A DNA stretch of 64,000 bases. It comes from Sneathiella sp. HT1-7 (lineage in GTDB: Bacteria > Pseudomonadota > Alphaproteobacteria > Sneathiellales > Sneathiellaceae). Position 1 is the stretch's first letter. Every line of letters begins with the position of its first letter. Where the stretch lies: positions 62,001-126,000 of the forward strand of contig NZ_JAJFZN010000003.1 in the NCBI RefSeq assembly GCF_020731145.1. The letters run 5' to 3'. Under the pieces are notes generated by a model. The model did not search any database. It was not told the origin of the DNA and saw only the letters and a list, made by a program, of their open reading frames with translations. Below are positions 36,349 to 46,077 of this stretch, one piece after another. The translations under genes and the position numbers were made by a program.

Positions 36349-37587
36349 ATGTCAGACGTGTATATCATTGGAATTGGAATGTCGCAGTTCGGGAAATTCT
36401 TGAACCGTTCCGTCAAGGACATGACTGCCGAAGTCGTTGCGGAGGCACTGGAAGATGCCGGTTTGGACCGCGAGAGCATTCAGGCGGCCTTTTTTGCCAA
36501 TGCCTCCCAAGCGGCGGTTGAGGCGCAATATCTGGTGCCCGGACAAATAGCCCTCCGTGCCGCCGGATTTGAAGGAATTCCGATTACCAATATCGAGAAT
36601 GCCTGTGCCAGTGCCAGCACCGCGCTCAATTCAGCTTGCGCTTTTGTTCAGTCGGGTCAGGGTGATATCGCGCTCGCAATCGGAACAGACAAGATGAATT
36701 CGACGGATCGCGCCCGCTCATTCGCAGTATTTGATGGTGGCTGGGATGTTCATAGGGCGGCAGAATCCATTGCCCGCCTGAAGGATATGTCAAAGGATAT
36801 GCCTTTACCGCCGGAAGCCGAGGATGATGGCGGGCAGCGCAGCGTTTTTATGGATGTCTATGCATCGCTGGCGCGAAATCACATGAACAGCTTTGGCATT
36901 ACACAAGCCGAAATTGCCGCTGCCTGTGCAAAGAACCATACTCATTCTCAGTATAATCCGAAAGCGCAATATCAGAACAAGATGACGGTGGAAGAGGTTC
37001 TAAAGGATCGTCCTGTTGCTTGGCCGCTTACGCTAGCCATGTGCGCACCGATCAGTGACGGCGCTGCGGCGGCCATTGTGGTTTCGGAAGAAAAGGCGCG
37101 GCAGCTTGGACTTGGACGGGCAGTGCGTGTCGCGGCTACAGTGTTGCGCTCAGGTACGAACCGTAAACATGACGAATTTAATAAGCAAATCACACATCTC
37201 GCGGCAAATGCAGCTTATGAAAAAGCAGGACTTTCGCCAAAGGACATGGACGTCGCGGAAGTTCACGATGCGACGGCCTTTGCTGAAGTTCTCCAGGTTG
37301 AGGCATTGGGCTTCTGTGATTTTGGGGAAGGTGGGCGTTTGTCCGCAGAAGGCCATACTACAGTGGGCGGTCGCATACCCGTCAACCCGTCCGGCGGACT
37401 GGAATCCCGAGGGCATCCCATTGGCGCAACCGGTCTGGCGCAGGTTTATGAGCTTGTAACACAGCTGCGCGGGGAGGCGGGTCCTCGACAGGTGGACGGC
37501 GCACGGACAGCTATTGCCGAAAACGGTGGTGGATTTCTAGGCTATGAAGAAGCCGCCGCCTGCATCACTATTTTGCAAAAAAACTGA
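36349..37587 (+). CDS. Thiolase-family protein (SCP2/lipid-transfer type)
   Basis: A thiolase-fold enzyme of 412 residues. The nucleophile Cys is in ENACASASTALNSACAF, and NPSGGLESRGHPIGATG is the acid-base loop. The usual HDCF motif reads EVHDATAFAEV, so the Cys next to the His-Asp pair is replaced by Ala. The ATG at 36349 with CGGAG upstream is chosen over a GTG at 36340. It follows the Liv importer directly, so it likely acts on the same imported compound. Confidence 0.87.
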   Translation: MSDVYIIGIGMSQFGKFLNRSVKDMTAEVVAEALEDAGLDRESIQAAFFANASQAAVEAQYLVPGQIALRAAGFEGIPITNIENACASASTALNSACAFVQSGQGDIALAIGTDKMNSTDRARSFAVFDGGWDVHRAAESIARLKDMSKDMPLPPEAEDDGGQRSVFMDVYASLARNHMNSFGITQAEIAAACAKNHTHSQYNPKAQYQNKMTVEEVLKDRPVAWPLTLAMCAPISDGAAAAIVVSEEKARQLGLGRAVRVAATVLRSGTNRKHDEFNKQITHLAANAAYEKAGLSPKDMDVAEVHDATAFAEVLQVEALGFCDFGEGGRLSAEGHTTVGGRIPVNPSGGLESRGHPIGATGLAQVYELVTQLRGEAGPRQVDGARTAIAENGGGFLGYEEAAACITILQKN

Positions 37588-37608
37588 TCGACTGCGGGAG
37601 AGAATTTC

Positions 37609-39159
37609 ATGCGTGTAATTGATTACTTCGATCGCGGCGTTGCGCTGGATCCGGAAAGGATCTGCCTGAAAGACAACAGCATTTCGCGCAGCTATGCGGA
37701 GGTGCAGGAACGCAACTACAGGATTGCCAATGCCCTGATCCGTCTGGGTGTGAAACCTCAGGTGAAAGGCGCTGTTTTTAGTTCCAACGCCGTGCCGGCA
37801 TTTGAATGCTGTCTTGGTATGTTGCGTGCAGGTATCGTATGGGTTCCGCTCAATGCGAAGAATGAAGTCAAAGAAAACGCCTATATCCTTGATAACTGTG
37901 ATGTGGAAATACTTTTCTATCATAGTGAATTCGAGGAGAAAGCCGGAAAATTCGCCAAGCTTTGCCCGAAAATCCAGCATTTAATCTGTATCGATAAATC
38001 GGGTGGTCGCGGCGTCTATCTGGAAGACTGGATAGAGGGTGAGGAGAGTAACGATCCTGACATTCCGAGTGATCAGGACACGCTTGCGTCAATTTTCTCC
38101 TCTGGCGGGACGACGGGCCTTCCGAAAGGCGTGCTCTGGACCAACCGTATATGGGATGCCATGATTACGGCCTTCTATACTACGATGCCGATGAAGAAAC
38201 CGCCGGTTCATCTGGTTGTTGCCCCGATGTCCCATGCGGCGGGTGTGCTTGCCATTCTCTCTATGGCGAATGGCGGAACTCAGGTCATTCTTCCGCAGTT
38301 TGATGCGGAAATGGTTGCGAAGACAATCGAGAGTGAGGGGGTAACGCATCTCTTCCTGCCGCCGACGGCGATTTACATGCTGCTCGCCTATCCGGATGTA
38401 AAGAAATTTGACTACAGCAGTCTGGAGCATTTTATCTATGCGGCGGCGCCGATGTCAGTCGACAAGCTGAAGGAATGTCTGGATATTTTTGGGCCGGTCA
38501 TGAGTCAGTCTTTCGGGCAGGCCGAGGCACCCATGTTCTGCACCTATCTTTCACCTCAAGATCATCTCGTAATAGGCAGTAATACAAAGGAAAAGCGTCT
38601 GGCGAGCTGTGGCCGGCAAACCTTGCAGACTCGCGTTCGTATCATGGATGATGAGGGTAATATTCTGCCGCCGAATGAACGTGGGGAAATTGTCGTGCAG
38701 GGAAATCTGGTGATGACGGGTTACTATAAAAACCCGGAAGCGACCGAAGAAGTCTCTACCTTCGGTTGGCACCATACCGGCGATATCGGGTATATCGATG
38801 AAGACGGGTATGTCTACATTGTCGACCGCAAGAAGGACATGATCATCACCGGTGGATTCAACGTCTACCCGAGTGAAATCGAGCAGGTGATCTGGGGCCA
38901 TCCTTCCGTTCAGGATTGTGCCGTCATTGGTGCCCCAGATGAAAAATGGGGCGAGGCGGTAAAGGCGGTGATTGAGCTGAAAGCAGGCTGCACACTCGAA
39001 GAAGAGGAAATTATCAGCCTCTGCAAGAAAACTCTTGGCAGTGTGAAGGCGCCGAAGTCTGTCGAAATCTGGAAAAGCCTGCCGCGTACACCGGTCGGGA
39101 AGGTGCGGAAAAAGGATATTCGCGCCAGCTTCTGGACCAATAAAGAGCGGGCAATCTAG
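37609..39159 (+). CDS. AMP-binding acyl-CoA synthetase
   Basis: A CoA ligase of 516 residues. Motifs are FSSGGTTGLPKGVLWTN, GWHHTGDIGYIDEDGYVYI, DRKKDMIITGGFNVYPSEIEQ and PVGKVRKKDIR. The SSGGTTG form of the ATP loop and the MSHAAGV region differ from the other ligases, which suggests a different acid. RBS GGGAGAG is good. Confidence 0.9.
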   Translation: MRVIDYFDRGVALDPERICLKDNSISRSYAEVQERNYRIANALIRLGVKPQVKGAVFSSNAVPAFECCLGMLRAGIVWVPLNAKNEVKENAYILDNCDVEILFYHSEFEEKAGKFAKLCPKIQHLICIDKSGGRGVYLEDWIEGEESNDPDIPSDQDTLASIFSSGGTTGLPKGVLWTNRIWDAMITAFYTTMPMKKPPVHLVVAPMSHAAGVLAILSMANGGTQVILPQFDAEMVAKTIESEGVTHLFLPPTAIYMLLAYPDVKKFDYSSLEHFIYAAAPMSVDKLKECLDIFGPVMSQSFGQAEAPMFCTYLSPQDHLVIGSNTKEKRLASCGRQTLQTRVRIMDDEGNILPPNERGEIVVQGNLVMTGYYKNPEATEEVSTFGWHHTGDIGYIDEDGYVYIVDRKKDMIITGGFNVYPSEIEQVIWGHPSVQDCAVIGAPDEKWGEAVKAVIELKAGCTLEEEEIISLCKKTLGSVKAPKSVEIWKSLPRTPVGKVRKKDIRASFWTNKERAI

Positions 39160-39232
39160 CATCCCGAAGTGAGGGGCTGACGGTCGAAACATATGACCCT
39201 GAAACAGCAATAAGAACTGGGGACGTAATGTA

Positions 39233-40759
39233 ATGAATATTTCAGATTTTCTATCCCGCGTAGCACGGGTCTACGCCGATAAACCTGCCGTCTCCCTCGG
39301 GACGACACAACTCCATACTTACAGCGAGTTTGCCGATCGTGTGCGAGGCCTCGCGGGGGCGCTTCGCGGTGAGCTTGGGCTGGGCGTGGGGGATCGGGTC
39401 GGTCTCGCCATGTTGAATACACCGCAGTATCTGGAAATTCTGGTGGCTTGCTGGCATGCGGGACTTTGTGTCGTGCCTATGAACTCCAAGCTGCATCCGA
39501 AGGAATTCGGCTATATCATTAAGAATGCGGGCGTTAAGGCCTGCTTTGTTACCGAAAACTTGATGGATGGTATCAGCGAGTCTTTAGAAACTGTCGACGG
39601 GTTCGAGCGGGTTCTGTGCGTAAATGACGATGCCTATGAAGCGCTGCTAAGGCACCCCCCGATTGAGATGGTGGATGTCTCAGAGACGGACCCGGCCTGG
39701 ATCTTCTATACAAGCGGAACGACGGGCCAACCGAAAGGGGCGACGCTCACGCACCGGACTTTGCTGGGTATGACGCTTAGATATTACGCGGATGTGGATC
39801 AGCTCTCCCCGGAAGATACCTATTTTCACACGGCCCCGATGTCTCATGCGGATGGATTATATGCCATTCCGCATCTAATCAAGGCGTCGCACCATGTCGT
39901 GCCGGAAAGCGGCGGTTTCGACGTAGAGGAAATTTTTGGACTTCTTGAAACCTACAAAAATGCGACCTTCATGGCGGCACCGACAATGCTGACGCGGATG
40001 ACGAACCATCCGAAGGCAGGCTCTGCCAAGTCTGAGAATATCAAGACAATCTATTACGGTGGCGCGCCGATGTATCTGGAGGATACCAAACGCGCCCTTG
40101 CGACATTTGGGCCCTGCCTGATCCAGATTTTTGGGCAAGGGGAATCTCCTAATACCGGCACCAGCCTCAGTAAACAGCTTCATGCCGATTACGATAACCC
40201 GAAGTATGAAAAGCGCCTCTCCAGCGTTGGCCTCCCGCGCACAGGCGTGGAAGTCAGAATTGTCGATGAGGAAGACAATGAAGTCCCGACCGGGGAACTC
40301 GGTGAGATTGTCTTGAAAAGTGACGTCGTCATGGCGGGGTATTGGAATAATCCGGAGGCAACAAACCAGGCGATACGGGATGGATGGCTTCATACTGGGG
40401 ATATTGGATTTCTGGATGAAGACGGTTTTCTCACCCTGAAAGATCGATCGAAGGACATGATCATCAGTGGTGGCACCAACATTTATCCCCGTGAGATCGA
40501 GGAAATCCTGCTGATGGACAGCCGTTTGGATGAAGTTTCTGTTGTTGGTCGGCCGGAGCCGGACTGGGGGGAGGAAGTTGTCGCCTTTGTTGTCCTGAGG
40601 GAAGGGGAGACGGTTACTCCTGAAGAGTTAGAAGAGCTCTGCCTGAATAACATTGGCAGGTTCAAGCGGCCGAAAGAGTATTTCTTTGTCGATCAATTGC
40701 CGAAAAGTAATTACGGAAAAATCCTGAAAACTGAGCTCCGTAAACAATTTGCGAAATGA
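39233..40759 (+). CDS. AMP-binding acyl-CoA synthetase
   Basis: A CoA ligase of 508 residues. Motifs are [55 protein letters not shown] and NYGKILKTELR. It has the same domain plan as the neighbouring ligase but modest visible similarity, so recent tandem duplication is unlikely. It is 73 bp downstream in the operon and converges on the Lrp gene. Confidence 0.9.
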   Translation: MNISDFLSRVARVYADKPAVSLGTTQLHTYSEFADRVRGLAGALRGELGLGVGDRVGLAMLNTPQYLEILVACWHAGLCVVPMNSKLHPKEFGYIIKNAGVKACFVTENLMDGISESLETVDGFERVLCVNDDAYEALLRHPPIEMVDVSETDPAWIFYTSGTTGQPKGATLTHRTLLGMTLRYYADVDQLSPEDTYFHTAPMSHADGLYAIPHLIKASHHVVPESGGFDVEEIFGLLETYKNATFMAAPTMLTRMTNHPKAGSAKSENIKTIYYGGAPMYLEDTKRALATFGPCLIQIFGQGESPNTGTSLSKQLHADYDNPKYEKRLSSVGLPRTGVEVRIVDEEDNEVPTGELGEIVLKSDVVMAGYWNNPEATNQAIRDGWLHTGDIGFLDEDGFLTLKDRSKDMIISGGTNIYPREIEEILLMDSRLDEVSVVGRPEPDWGEEVVAFVVLREGETVTPEELEELCLNNIGRFKRPKEYFFVDQLPKSNYGKILKTELRKQFAK

Positions 40760-40827
40760 TAAGTCTTCGATTGCAAAGTCAAAAACCTTTTGAGGCTTAT
40801 TGAATAATCGGGTGAAGATTGTGATAT

Positions 40828-41286
40828 CTACTGGCTTACGGGCGTTCTATTCCGAATAGGTGAAGATTTTACAATAGACGTATTCGTTTCAGCTTTTTCA
40901 TGAAATGGGTCAAGCAAACTGTCCAGTTCTTGAACGGACTTCAATGCAAGGCGGACGATGAAACAATCATCGCCGGTTACTTTGTCGCAATTCGTAAAAC
41001 GAGCCTCATCAAGGATCATTCTTTCAACAAGATGTAAACTTCCGGGGCGCGGTTTTATTCTGACGATGGCCTCAAGTTCGTAGCCAAGCGCCTTCATGTC
41101 GATATCAATAGTAAATTTTCGGATGACACCGCGGTCTTCCAACCGACGTACCCTGTCCTTGACGCTTGGCGCTGACATTCCGACAGCCTTTGCGAGATCA
41201 CTCATGCTCAAGCGACCATCTGATTGAAGGTTCTTAAGAATGAGACGATCAGTACCATCAATGCCATTTTCAAAAACTAAGGTCAT
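40828..41286 (-). CDS. Lrp/AsnC-family transcriptional regulator
   Basis: A regulator of 152 residues. The N-terminal helix-turn-helix (LKNLQSDGRLSMSDLAKAVGMSAPSVKDRVRRLE in pattern) is followed by a RAM-type ligand domain. It is divergent from PhzF and an oxygenase and probably controls them in response to an amino acid. The 119-bp gap is very AT-rich. It holds CCTAATA (41298-41304) and TATTAGG (41347-41353) as an inverted pair. RBS AGGAA. Confidence 0.9.
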   Translation of the reverse strand: MTLVFENGIDGTDRLILKNLQSDGRLSMSDLAKAVGMSAPSVKDRVRRLEDRGVIRKFTIDIDMKALGYELEAIVRIKPRPGSLHLVERMILDEARFTNCDKVTGDDCFIVRLALKSVQELDSLLDPFHEKAETNTSIVKSSPIRNRTPVSQ

Positions 41287-41405
41287 TCAGAAAAATTCCT
41301 AATAAAATATAATTAATATATAAAATTGCCTTACTTAAGTTATGTATATTAGGTTTAATAACCGCCATATTCAAGGCATGATCGTTTTGATAATTGGAGA
41401 TGATA

Positions 41406-42242
41406 ATGGATGTTTTGAAAATTGCGGCTTTTTCTGATGGCAACATCGGCGGCAATCCAGCGGGTGTCGTCTTGTGCGATACACTTCCGAGTCCAGAAAA
41501 AATGCAAATGGTTGCTGCAGAGGTAGGGTTTTCAGAAACGGCATTTGCCGCGCGGGAAAAGAATAGAAATTTTTGGAGGGTTCGCTATTTTTCCCCGGAA
41601 TCTGAAGTTCCCTTTTGCGGTCATGCGACAATAGCGCTTGGCGCGGCATTAGCGGAAAAATGCGGTCCGGGGAAATATTTTCTTCGACTTAATGATGCGG
41701 AAATTAGTGTTGAAGGAGAGCCGGTTGGAAATCAGTATGCTGCGGCTTTGCAATCTCCGCCTACACGGAGTGAAAAACTGGGCGACGAAGAAATAGAGGC
41801 TGTGCTGGCACTATTTGGATATTCCCGGCTTCAGTTGGATGAAAGCATTCCACCCGCACGCGTTCACGGTGGAGCAGACCACTATGTTATTGCGCTCAAA
41901 AGCCGGAATGATCTTCGATCTATGAATTATGATCTGAACGCGGGCCGTCATTTTATGAACAGCCGTGGATTGATTACGATCATGCTCGTCTGGCAAGAAA
42001 GCAGTAGCAAGTTTCATGTCCGAAACGCTTTTGCCTCGGGGGGTGTATTTGAAGATCCCGCTACTGGAGCGGCCGCCGCAGCTTTTTCCGGCTATCTGCG
42101 AGATATTGAATGGCCCCGCGGCGGTAAGCTAGATATTATACAGGGGGAGGATATGGGAGCCCGGTCAATGATCGCAGTTGAATTTGGCGAAGAGATTGGA
42201 AGCTCAGTACGGGTTTCCGGAGTGACCCGCTCGATTGAATAA
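41406..42242 (+). CDS. PhzF-family isomerase/epimerase
   Basis: A PhzF-fold protein of 278 residues; members isomerise or epimerise small acids. Diagnostic motifs are GGNPAGVVLCD, SETAF with the catalytic Glu, RYFSPESEVPFCGHAT and the late DPATGAAAAAFSGYL. The ATG at 41406 is chosen because GGAG is 6 nt upstream; two earlier in-frame starts are not well placed. It is followed by the oxygenase gene. Confidence 0.88.
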   Translation: MDVLKIAAFSDGNIGGNPAGVVLCDTLPSPEKMQMVAAEVGFSETAFAAREKNRNFWRVRYFSPESEVPFCGHATIALGAALAEKCGPGKYFLRLNDAEISVEGEPVGNQYAAALQSPPTRSEKLGDEEIEAVLALFGYSRLQLDESIPPARVHGGADHYVIALKSRNDLRSMNYDLNAGRHFMNSRGLITIMLVWQESSSKFHVRNAFASGGVFEDPATGAAAAAFSGYLRDIEWPRGGKLDIIQGEDMGARSMIAVEFGEEIGSSVRVSGVTRSIE

Positions 42243-42276
42243 GGTATAAGTTGTCTGGGTGAAGAGGAGGGCGACA

Positions 42277-43338
42277 ATGAAGAATGAACAAGACTTTCCC
42301 CCGCAAATGATAAAAACACCGAGCGCGTGGTACGGCCATGAGTTGGCAAAGGATACGAAAGCCTGGATAACACAACTTTCATCGGACGAAGCATTTGAGC
42401 TTGAAAAAGCAGCGGAACGCTTCCAGTCCGATGGTCTGGATCTGGCGAATATATCACCAGAAAATTTTTCACTCCCTCTTCTTGCGCCGAAACTGACGCA
42501 ATTACGCAATGATCTGATGCATGGTATTGGGTTCAGCCTTATGCGCGGTCTGCCGGTGCAGGAATACAGCCAGAAAAAGGCGGCAACAATATTCTGTGGA
42601 ATAGGATCTTATCTCGGGCGTGCTCGATCGCAGAACGCCGCAGGTCATATCCTTGGGCATGTACGTGACGTCGGGAAAGACCCAAAAGATTCCGGAACTA
42701 GAATCTACCAAACAGCACAGCGTCAGACATTTCATACGGATTCCACCGATGTTGTTGGCCTGATGTGCCTGCAAGGGGCGAAGGAGGGGGGGCTCTCCCA
42801 GCTTGTCAGTACCGTCACGATCTATAACGAGATGCAGCGCCAAAGGCCCGATTTGATTGCGGAAATGTTCAAGCCCGTGGCGACAGATCGGCGGGGCGAA
42901 GTGCCGGCGGGTCAGAGGCCCTTTTTTGAAATACCGGTATTGAACTGGCATCAAGGGCTTTTAACAGGGCTGTATCAACGGCAATATGTTAATAGTGCAC
43001 AGCGCTTCCCCGATGCGCCCCGTCTTACCGAGAAGCAGGTGGAGGCGCTCGATTTTTTTGATTCTCTCGCGAATGACCCTACGTTGCATCTCTCCATGCA
43101 GCTGGAGCCGGGCGACATTCAGTTCGTGTATAATCATTCCTTGCTACATGATCGGACAGCGTTTGTTGACTGGTTAGAGACAAATAAGAAGCGTCACTTG
43201 CTGAGGTTATGGTTGTCTCTGCCCGGTGACCGTCCGCTGCCGGATTGTTTTCGTCAGCGTTATGGTACGATTGAAATCGGTAATCGCGGTGGCATCATCG
43301 TTGAGGGAACGAGGCTCAATGTTCCTCTGGACGCGTGA
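42277..43338 (+). CDS. TauD/TfdA-like Fe(II)/2-oxoglutarate dioxygenase
   Basis: An oxygenase of 353 residues. The metal triad is seen as FHTDS (His and Asp) and a distal His in NHSLLHDRTAF, and RHLLRLWLS supplies the 2-oxoglutarate-binding Arg. It is close to the subfamily that acts on amino-acid-like substrates, including clavaminate-synthase-like proteins. RBS AGAGGAGG sits before the ATG at 42277, and an upstream in-frame start at 42259 is rejected. The Lrp neighbour suggests an amino-acid-derived substrate. Confidence 0.85.
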   Translation: MKNEQDFPPQMIKTPSAWYGHELAKDTKAWITQLSSDEAFELEKAAERFQSDGLDLANISPENFSLPLLAPKLTQLRNDLMHGIGFSLMRGLPVQEYSQKKAATIFCGIGSYLGRARSQNAAGHILGHVRDVGKDPKDSGTRIYQTAQRQTFHTDSTDVVGLMCLQGAKEGGLSQLVSTVTIYNEMQRQRPDLIAEMFKPVATDRRGEVPAGQRPFFEIPVLNWHQGLLTGLYQRQYVNSAQRFPDAPRLTEKQVEALDFFDSLANDPTLHLSMQLEPGDIQFVYNHSLLHDRTAFVDWLETNKKRHLLRLWLSLPGDRPLPDCFRQRYGTIEIGNRGGIIVEGTRLNVPLDA

Positions 43339-43375
43339 ATTTAGACTGACAAATTAATCATGTTTCATCCAACGA

Positions 43376-43420
43376 AACTTTGCTTCTTTAGGTAAAATAC
43401 TGAAAAAGCGAAGTTTTTTT
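43376..43420 (+). terminator. Rho-independent terminator after the oxygenase gene
   Basis: AACTTTGCTT (43376-43385) and AAGCGAAGTT (43406-43415) pair over 10 bp with one T-G pair, and a run of seven T residues ends at 43420. A second 7-bp stem (43434-43440 with 43450-43456) follows without a T run. Confidence 0.75.
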
Positions 43421-43517
43421 ATCTTACCGAAACCCGCAGAATTCTAACGTCTGCGGAGCCTTCTGCTTGTCTGAACGGGCGCAATTTTCAAACTAATTTT
43501 ATAAAACATCTTGTATT

Positions 43518-43537
43518 GATATTGATAATCATTATTA
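43518..43537. promoter_or_regulatory. Fur box upstream of the TonB receptor
   Basis: GATATTGATAATCATTATT (43518-43536) matches the classic 19-bp Fur box at 17 of 19 positions. The TGATAAT-C-ATTATTA core (43523-43537) matches the 7-1-7 form at 14 of 15. It lies about 80 bp before the receptor start, so the operon should be repressed by iron. Confidence 0.8.
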
Positions 43538-43617
43538 ACTATCGCCAGTTAATGCTAATGATTCTTAATAGCAGTTATAGTCGTTAGCGAAATAAACAAG
43601 AAAACGGAGTGCATGAA

Positions 43618-45996
43618 ATGCCTAGGTCTGCTCGCTTGGTTGCCCTTACAACTTGCTGTTACTTTGCTTTGACAACAGCTCTTTACGCACAATCTTCAAA
43701 TTCGAAACCGGACATGCCTGTGGCGCAAACAACTTCGAAAACGGACGCCGATCAAGGCGAGACCAAAGTAGAAAATAACGAGAATAAGGCAGATGAGACA
43801 ACGTCTACACAATCGAATCCAAGTATGACATCGCTCCCGCCGGTGACAGTCACAGCGGATCGCAAACAGAAAACCCTATTGGAAACTCCCGGTAATGTGT
43901 CAACAGTGACGCGCGAAGACCTCGACCGGCGCATGGATAACGTGATTGAAGAGGTGTTCAAGTACGAGCCAGGGATTGAGGTGCCCAAGCAAAGCACCAG
44001 CACCGATCCTTTCTCCAGTTCGGGCGGTATCCGCATACGTGGGGTTGGCGGTAACCGGACACAGGTTCTAGTGGACGGAAACCGGACGATTGAACGGATT
44101 ACGGATTCAACCCGCGACATCGTGGAATCCTCCAACGTTAAGGCCGTGGAGATCATTCGCGGACCTTCTTCGGTCCTTTGGGGAAGTGACGCGCTTGGCG
44201 GGACGGTCAATTTTGTCACGAAGGATCCTTCTGACTATCTGACTGGTGGGAAGGCGGTCGGTGGTTCTGCTGATTTCAGCTATGGCACACTGGATGAGGC
44301 CTTTACCGAGTCTGTCACTGGTGCCGCGCGGTTCAGCCGCAAGTTTGAGGCTTTGTTGAGCTATACACGTCGGGACGGACGGGAGACAGATCTTGGGAAT
44401 GCAGAGGTCGGTCCTTATGCTATTCAGGAATGCCCGAGAAATCCAGAGGCAACGCCCTGTAATGAATATGACCCGACCATCAGCCAGTCGAACAACCTGC
44501 TTTCCAAGCTAGTCTGGCATCCGTCCGACACCAACCAGTTCCGTCTGACGGGCGAGTATTTCAACCGAGACACTTCCGTTGACCAGAATTCAGTGCTCGG
44601 CCCGGACGGCACCTCGGATATTCACGCATATGATCATGAGCAGAAGATCAAGCGCTATCGCCTGTCCGTTGATCAGGACTGGCTTATTGAAGATCTGAAC
44701 TGGCTTGATCGTATAAAGTGGCAGGTGACCTACTCCCCACAAAAGGTTGATCGTTTCAGTGAGCGTTACCGCACGGTCATTGCGAGTGGTGATGAGGAGG
44801 TTCGGGAGATCAGTCAGTATTATGACGAGACTTTCTATGAAGGTGATTTCCAACTGGAATCCTCCTTTAACTGGGGCGAGAGCCTGCACACCCTGACCTA
44901 TGGGTTGGACGGGGATGTAACGACGACAGATTATAACCGCGAGGACATCACCCATAACATTACAACAGACACGACAACGGTGACGCGGGCGGGGGGCTTC
45001 AACTTCGCCGATGCAACAACGACCCGCCTGGATGCCTATGTCCAGGACGAGATGTCCTTCAATAACGGTCGGCTCAAGATAACGCCGGGGGTACGCTTCA
45101 CTAATTACTCCATCAATCCAAAGACGGATGGCGACTATCAACTTGTGCCAGGGGCGGAGCCGAAGAAGGTCACGGCGTCGGATCTGCAGTTCAAGTTGGG
45201 CACAATTTACGAACTGACAGATGTCTATTCCGTTTATGGGCAATATGCGCAAGGCTTTAAGATGCCTACAGCACAACAACTCTATCAATCTCTTGACAGC
45301 TTGCCATTCTTTGCGCTGGTGCCGAACCCTGATCTTGAACCTGAGTCGGTCGATAGTTATGAGCTGGGCTTCCGGGGTGACTTTGGAAACAAGGGGTATT
45401 TCTCAATCAACGGCTTCGTCGCGAAGTACAAGAACTTTATCGAAAACTTCGTCGATGCAGATCCTGCGGATTACGGCCTGCCTCCTGGAACAATGACCCT
45501 TACATATGACAATGCAGACTCGCTTCTTATGTATGGCATCGAGGCAACCGCGGCCATGCAACTTCCTGGCAACTTCTCGACAAGAGTGGCGCTGTCCTAT
45601 CAGAAGGGCAAGATCAAGGACAATGGCATTGAGGAAACTTATAATGGTGCTTTGCCGCTCCAAGTTGTGACGGGTTTACGTTATGTGCATCCGAAGCTTG
45701 GTTTCGATGTAGAACTGGTCGGAACATTTCAGGCCGGTTCCGCCGATGTGGCCGATCCTGCGACAGAATTTTCACCGGGCGGATATGCGGTGTTCGATGT
45801 CCTTGCGGGTTGGCAGGCGGCAGAAAATCTCACGCTCAGGGCGGGCTTAACCAACATCTTCGATACGCGCTACTTTGGACCGGAAACACGTGGCTTTCCA
45901 ATCAATGGTACGGATGCGGTTAAGAGGGGTAACCCGATTGAGCTGCAAACTGCACCGGGGCGTAGCCTCAAGGTCGGTCTCAGCTACGCTTTCTGA
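43618..45996 (+). CDS. TonB-dependent receptor, haem/haemoprotein type
   Basis: An outer-membrane receptor of 792 residues. A signal peptide ends near TALYAQ. A low-complexity Thr/Asn/Glu linker follows, then the TonB box LPPVTVTADRK and a plug with RIRGVGGNRTQVLVDG. The barrel ends RSLKVGLSYAF with the terminal Phe. FKMPTAQQLY and VPNPDLEPE resemble the FRAP and NPNL boxes of haem receptors. The ATG at 43618 is preferred over the GTG at 43609, whose first base overlaps the GGAG. It is preceded by a Fur box and followed by an ABC protein and a ChaN-like protein, which supports haem or ferric-complex uptake. Confidence 0.9.
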   Translation: MPRSARLVALTTCCYFALTTALYAQSSNSKPDMPVAQTTSKTDADQGETKVENNENKADETTSTQSNPSMTSLPPVTVTADRKQKTLLETPGNVSTVTREDLDRRMDNVIEEVFKYEPGIEVPKQSTSTDPFSSSGGIRIRGVGGNRTQVLVDGNRTIERITDSTRDIVESSNVKAVEIIRGPSSVLWGSDALGGTVNFVTKDPSDYLTGGKAVGGSADFSYGTLDEAFTESVTGAARFSRKFEALLSYTRRDGRETDLGNAEVGPYAIQECPRNPEATPCNEYDPTISQSNNLLSKLVWHPSDTNQFRLTGEYFNRDTSVDQNSVLGPDGTSDIHAYDHEQKIKRYRLSVDQDWLIEDLNWLDRIKWQVTYSPQKVDRFSERYRTVIASGDEEVREISQYYDETFYEGDFQLESSFNWGESLHTLTYGLDGDVTTTDYNREDITHNITTDTTTVTRAGGFNFADATTTRLDAYVQDEMSFNNGRLKITPGVRFTNYSINPKTDGDYQLVPGAEPKKVTASDLQFKLGTIYELTDVYSVYGQYAQGFKMPTAQQLYQSLDSLPFFALVPNPDLEPESVDSYELGFRGDFGNKGYFSINGFVAKYKNFIENFVDADPADYGLPPGTMTLTYDNADSLLMYGIEATAAMQLPGNFSTRVALSYQKGKIKDNGIEETYNGALPLQVVTGLRYVHPKLGFDVELVGTFQAGSADVADPATEFSPGGYAVFDVLAGWQAAENLTLRAGLTNIFDTRYFGPETRGFPINGTDAVKRGNPIELQTAPGRSLKVGLSYAF

Positions 45997-46077
45997 CAGC
46001 GGCGACCTCCAACCCTTTTTCTTTAACCTAAAACTATCGAACGGGGCGCCTGTTAGTCCCGTTTGGAAAGTGAACGA

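Noticed and set aside
38551-39210. A 219-codon minus-strand ORF opposite an acyl-CoA ligase
   Set aside because: It covers conserved ligase motifs on the other strand; no independent motif or RBS.
37609-40759. Recent tandem duplication of the two adjacent CoA ligases
   Set aside because: Apart from shared family motifs, the proteins differ through most of their length.
43339-43617. Cobalamin riboswitch before the TonB receptor
   Set aside because: The region is short, AT-rich, and has a Fur box and terminator; no B12-box-like core was recognised.
44590-45288. A 232-codon minus-strand ORF opposite the TonB receptor
   Set aside because: It mirrors the codon pattern of the barrel-coding strand and shows no domain or start signal.
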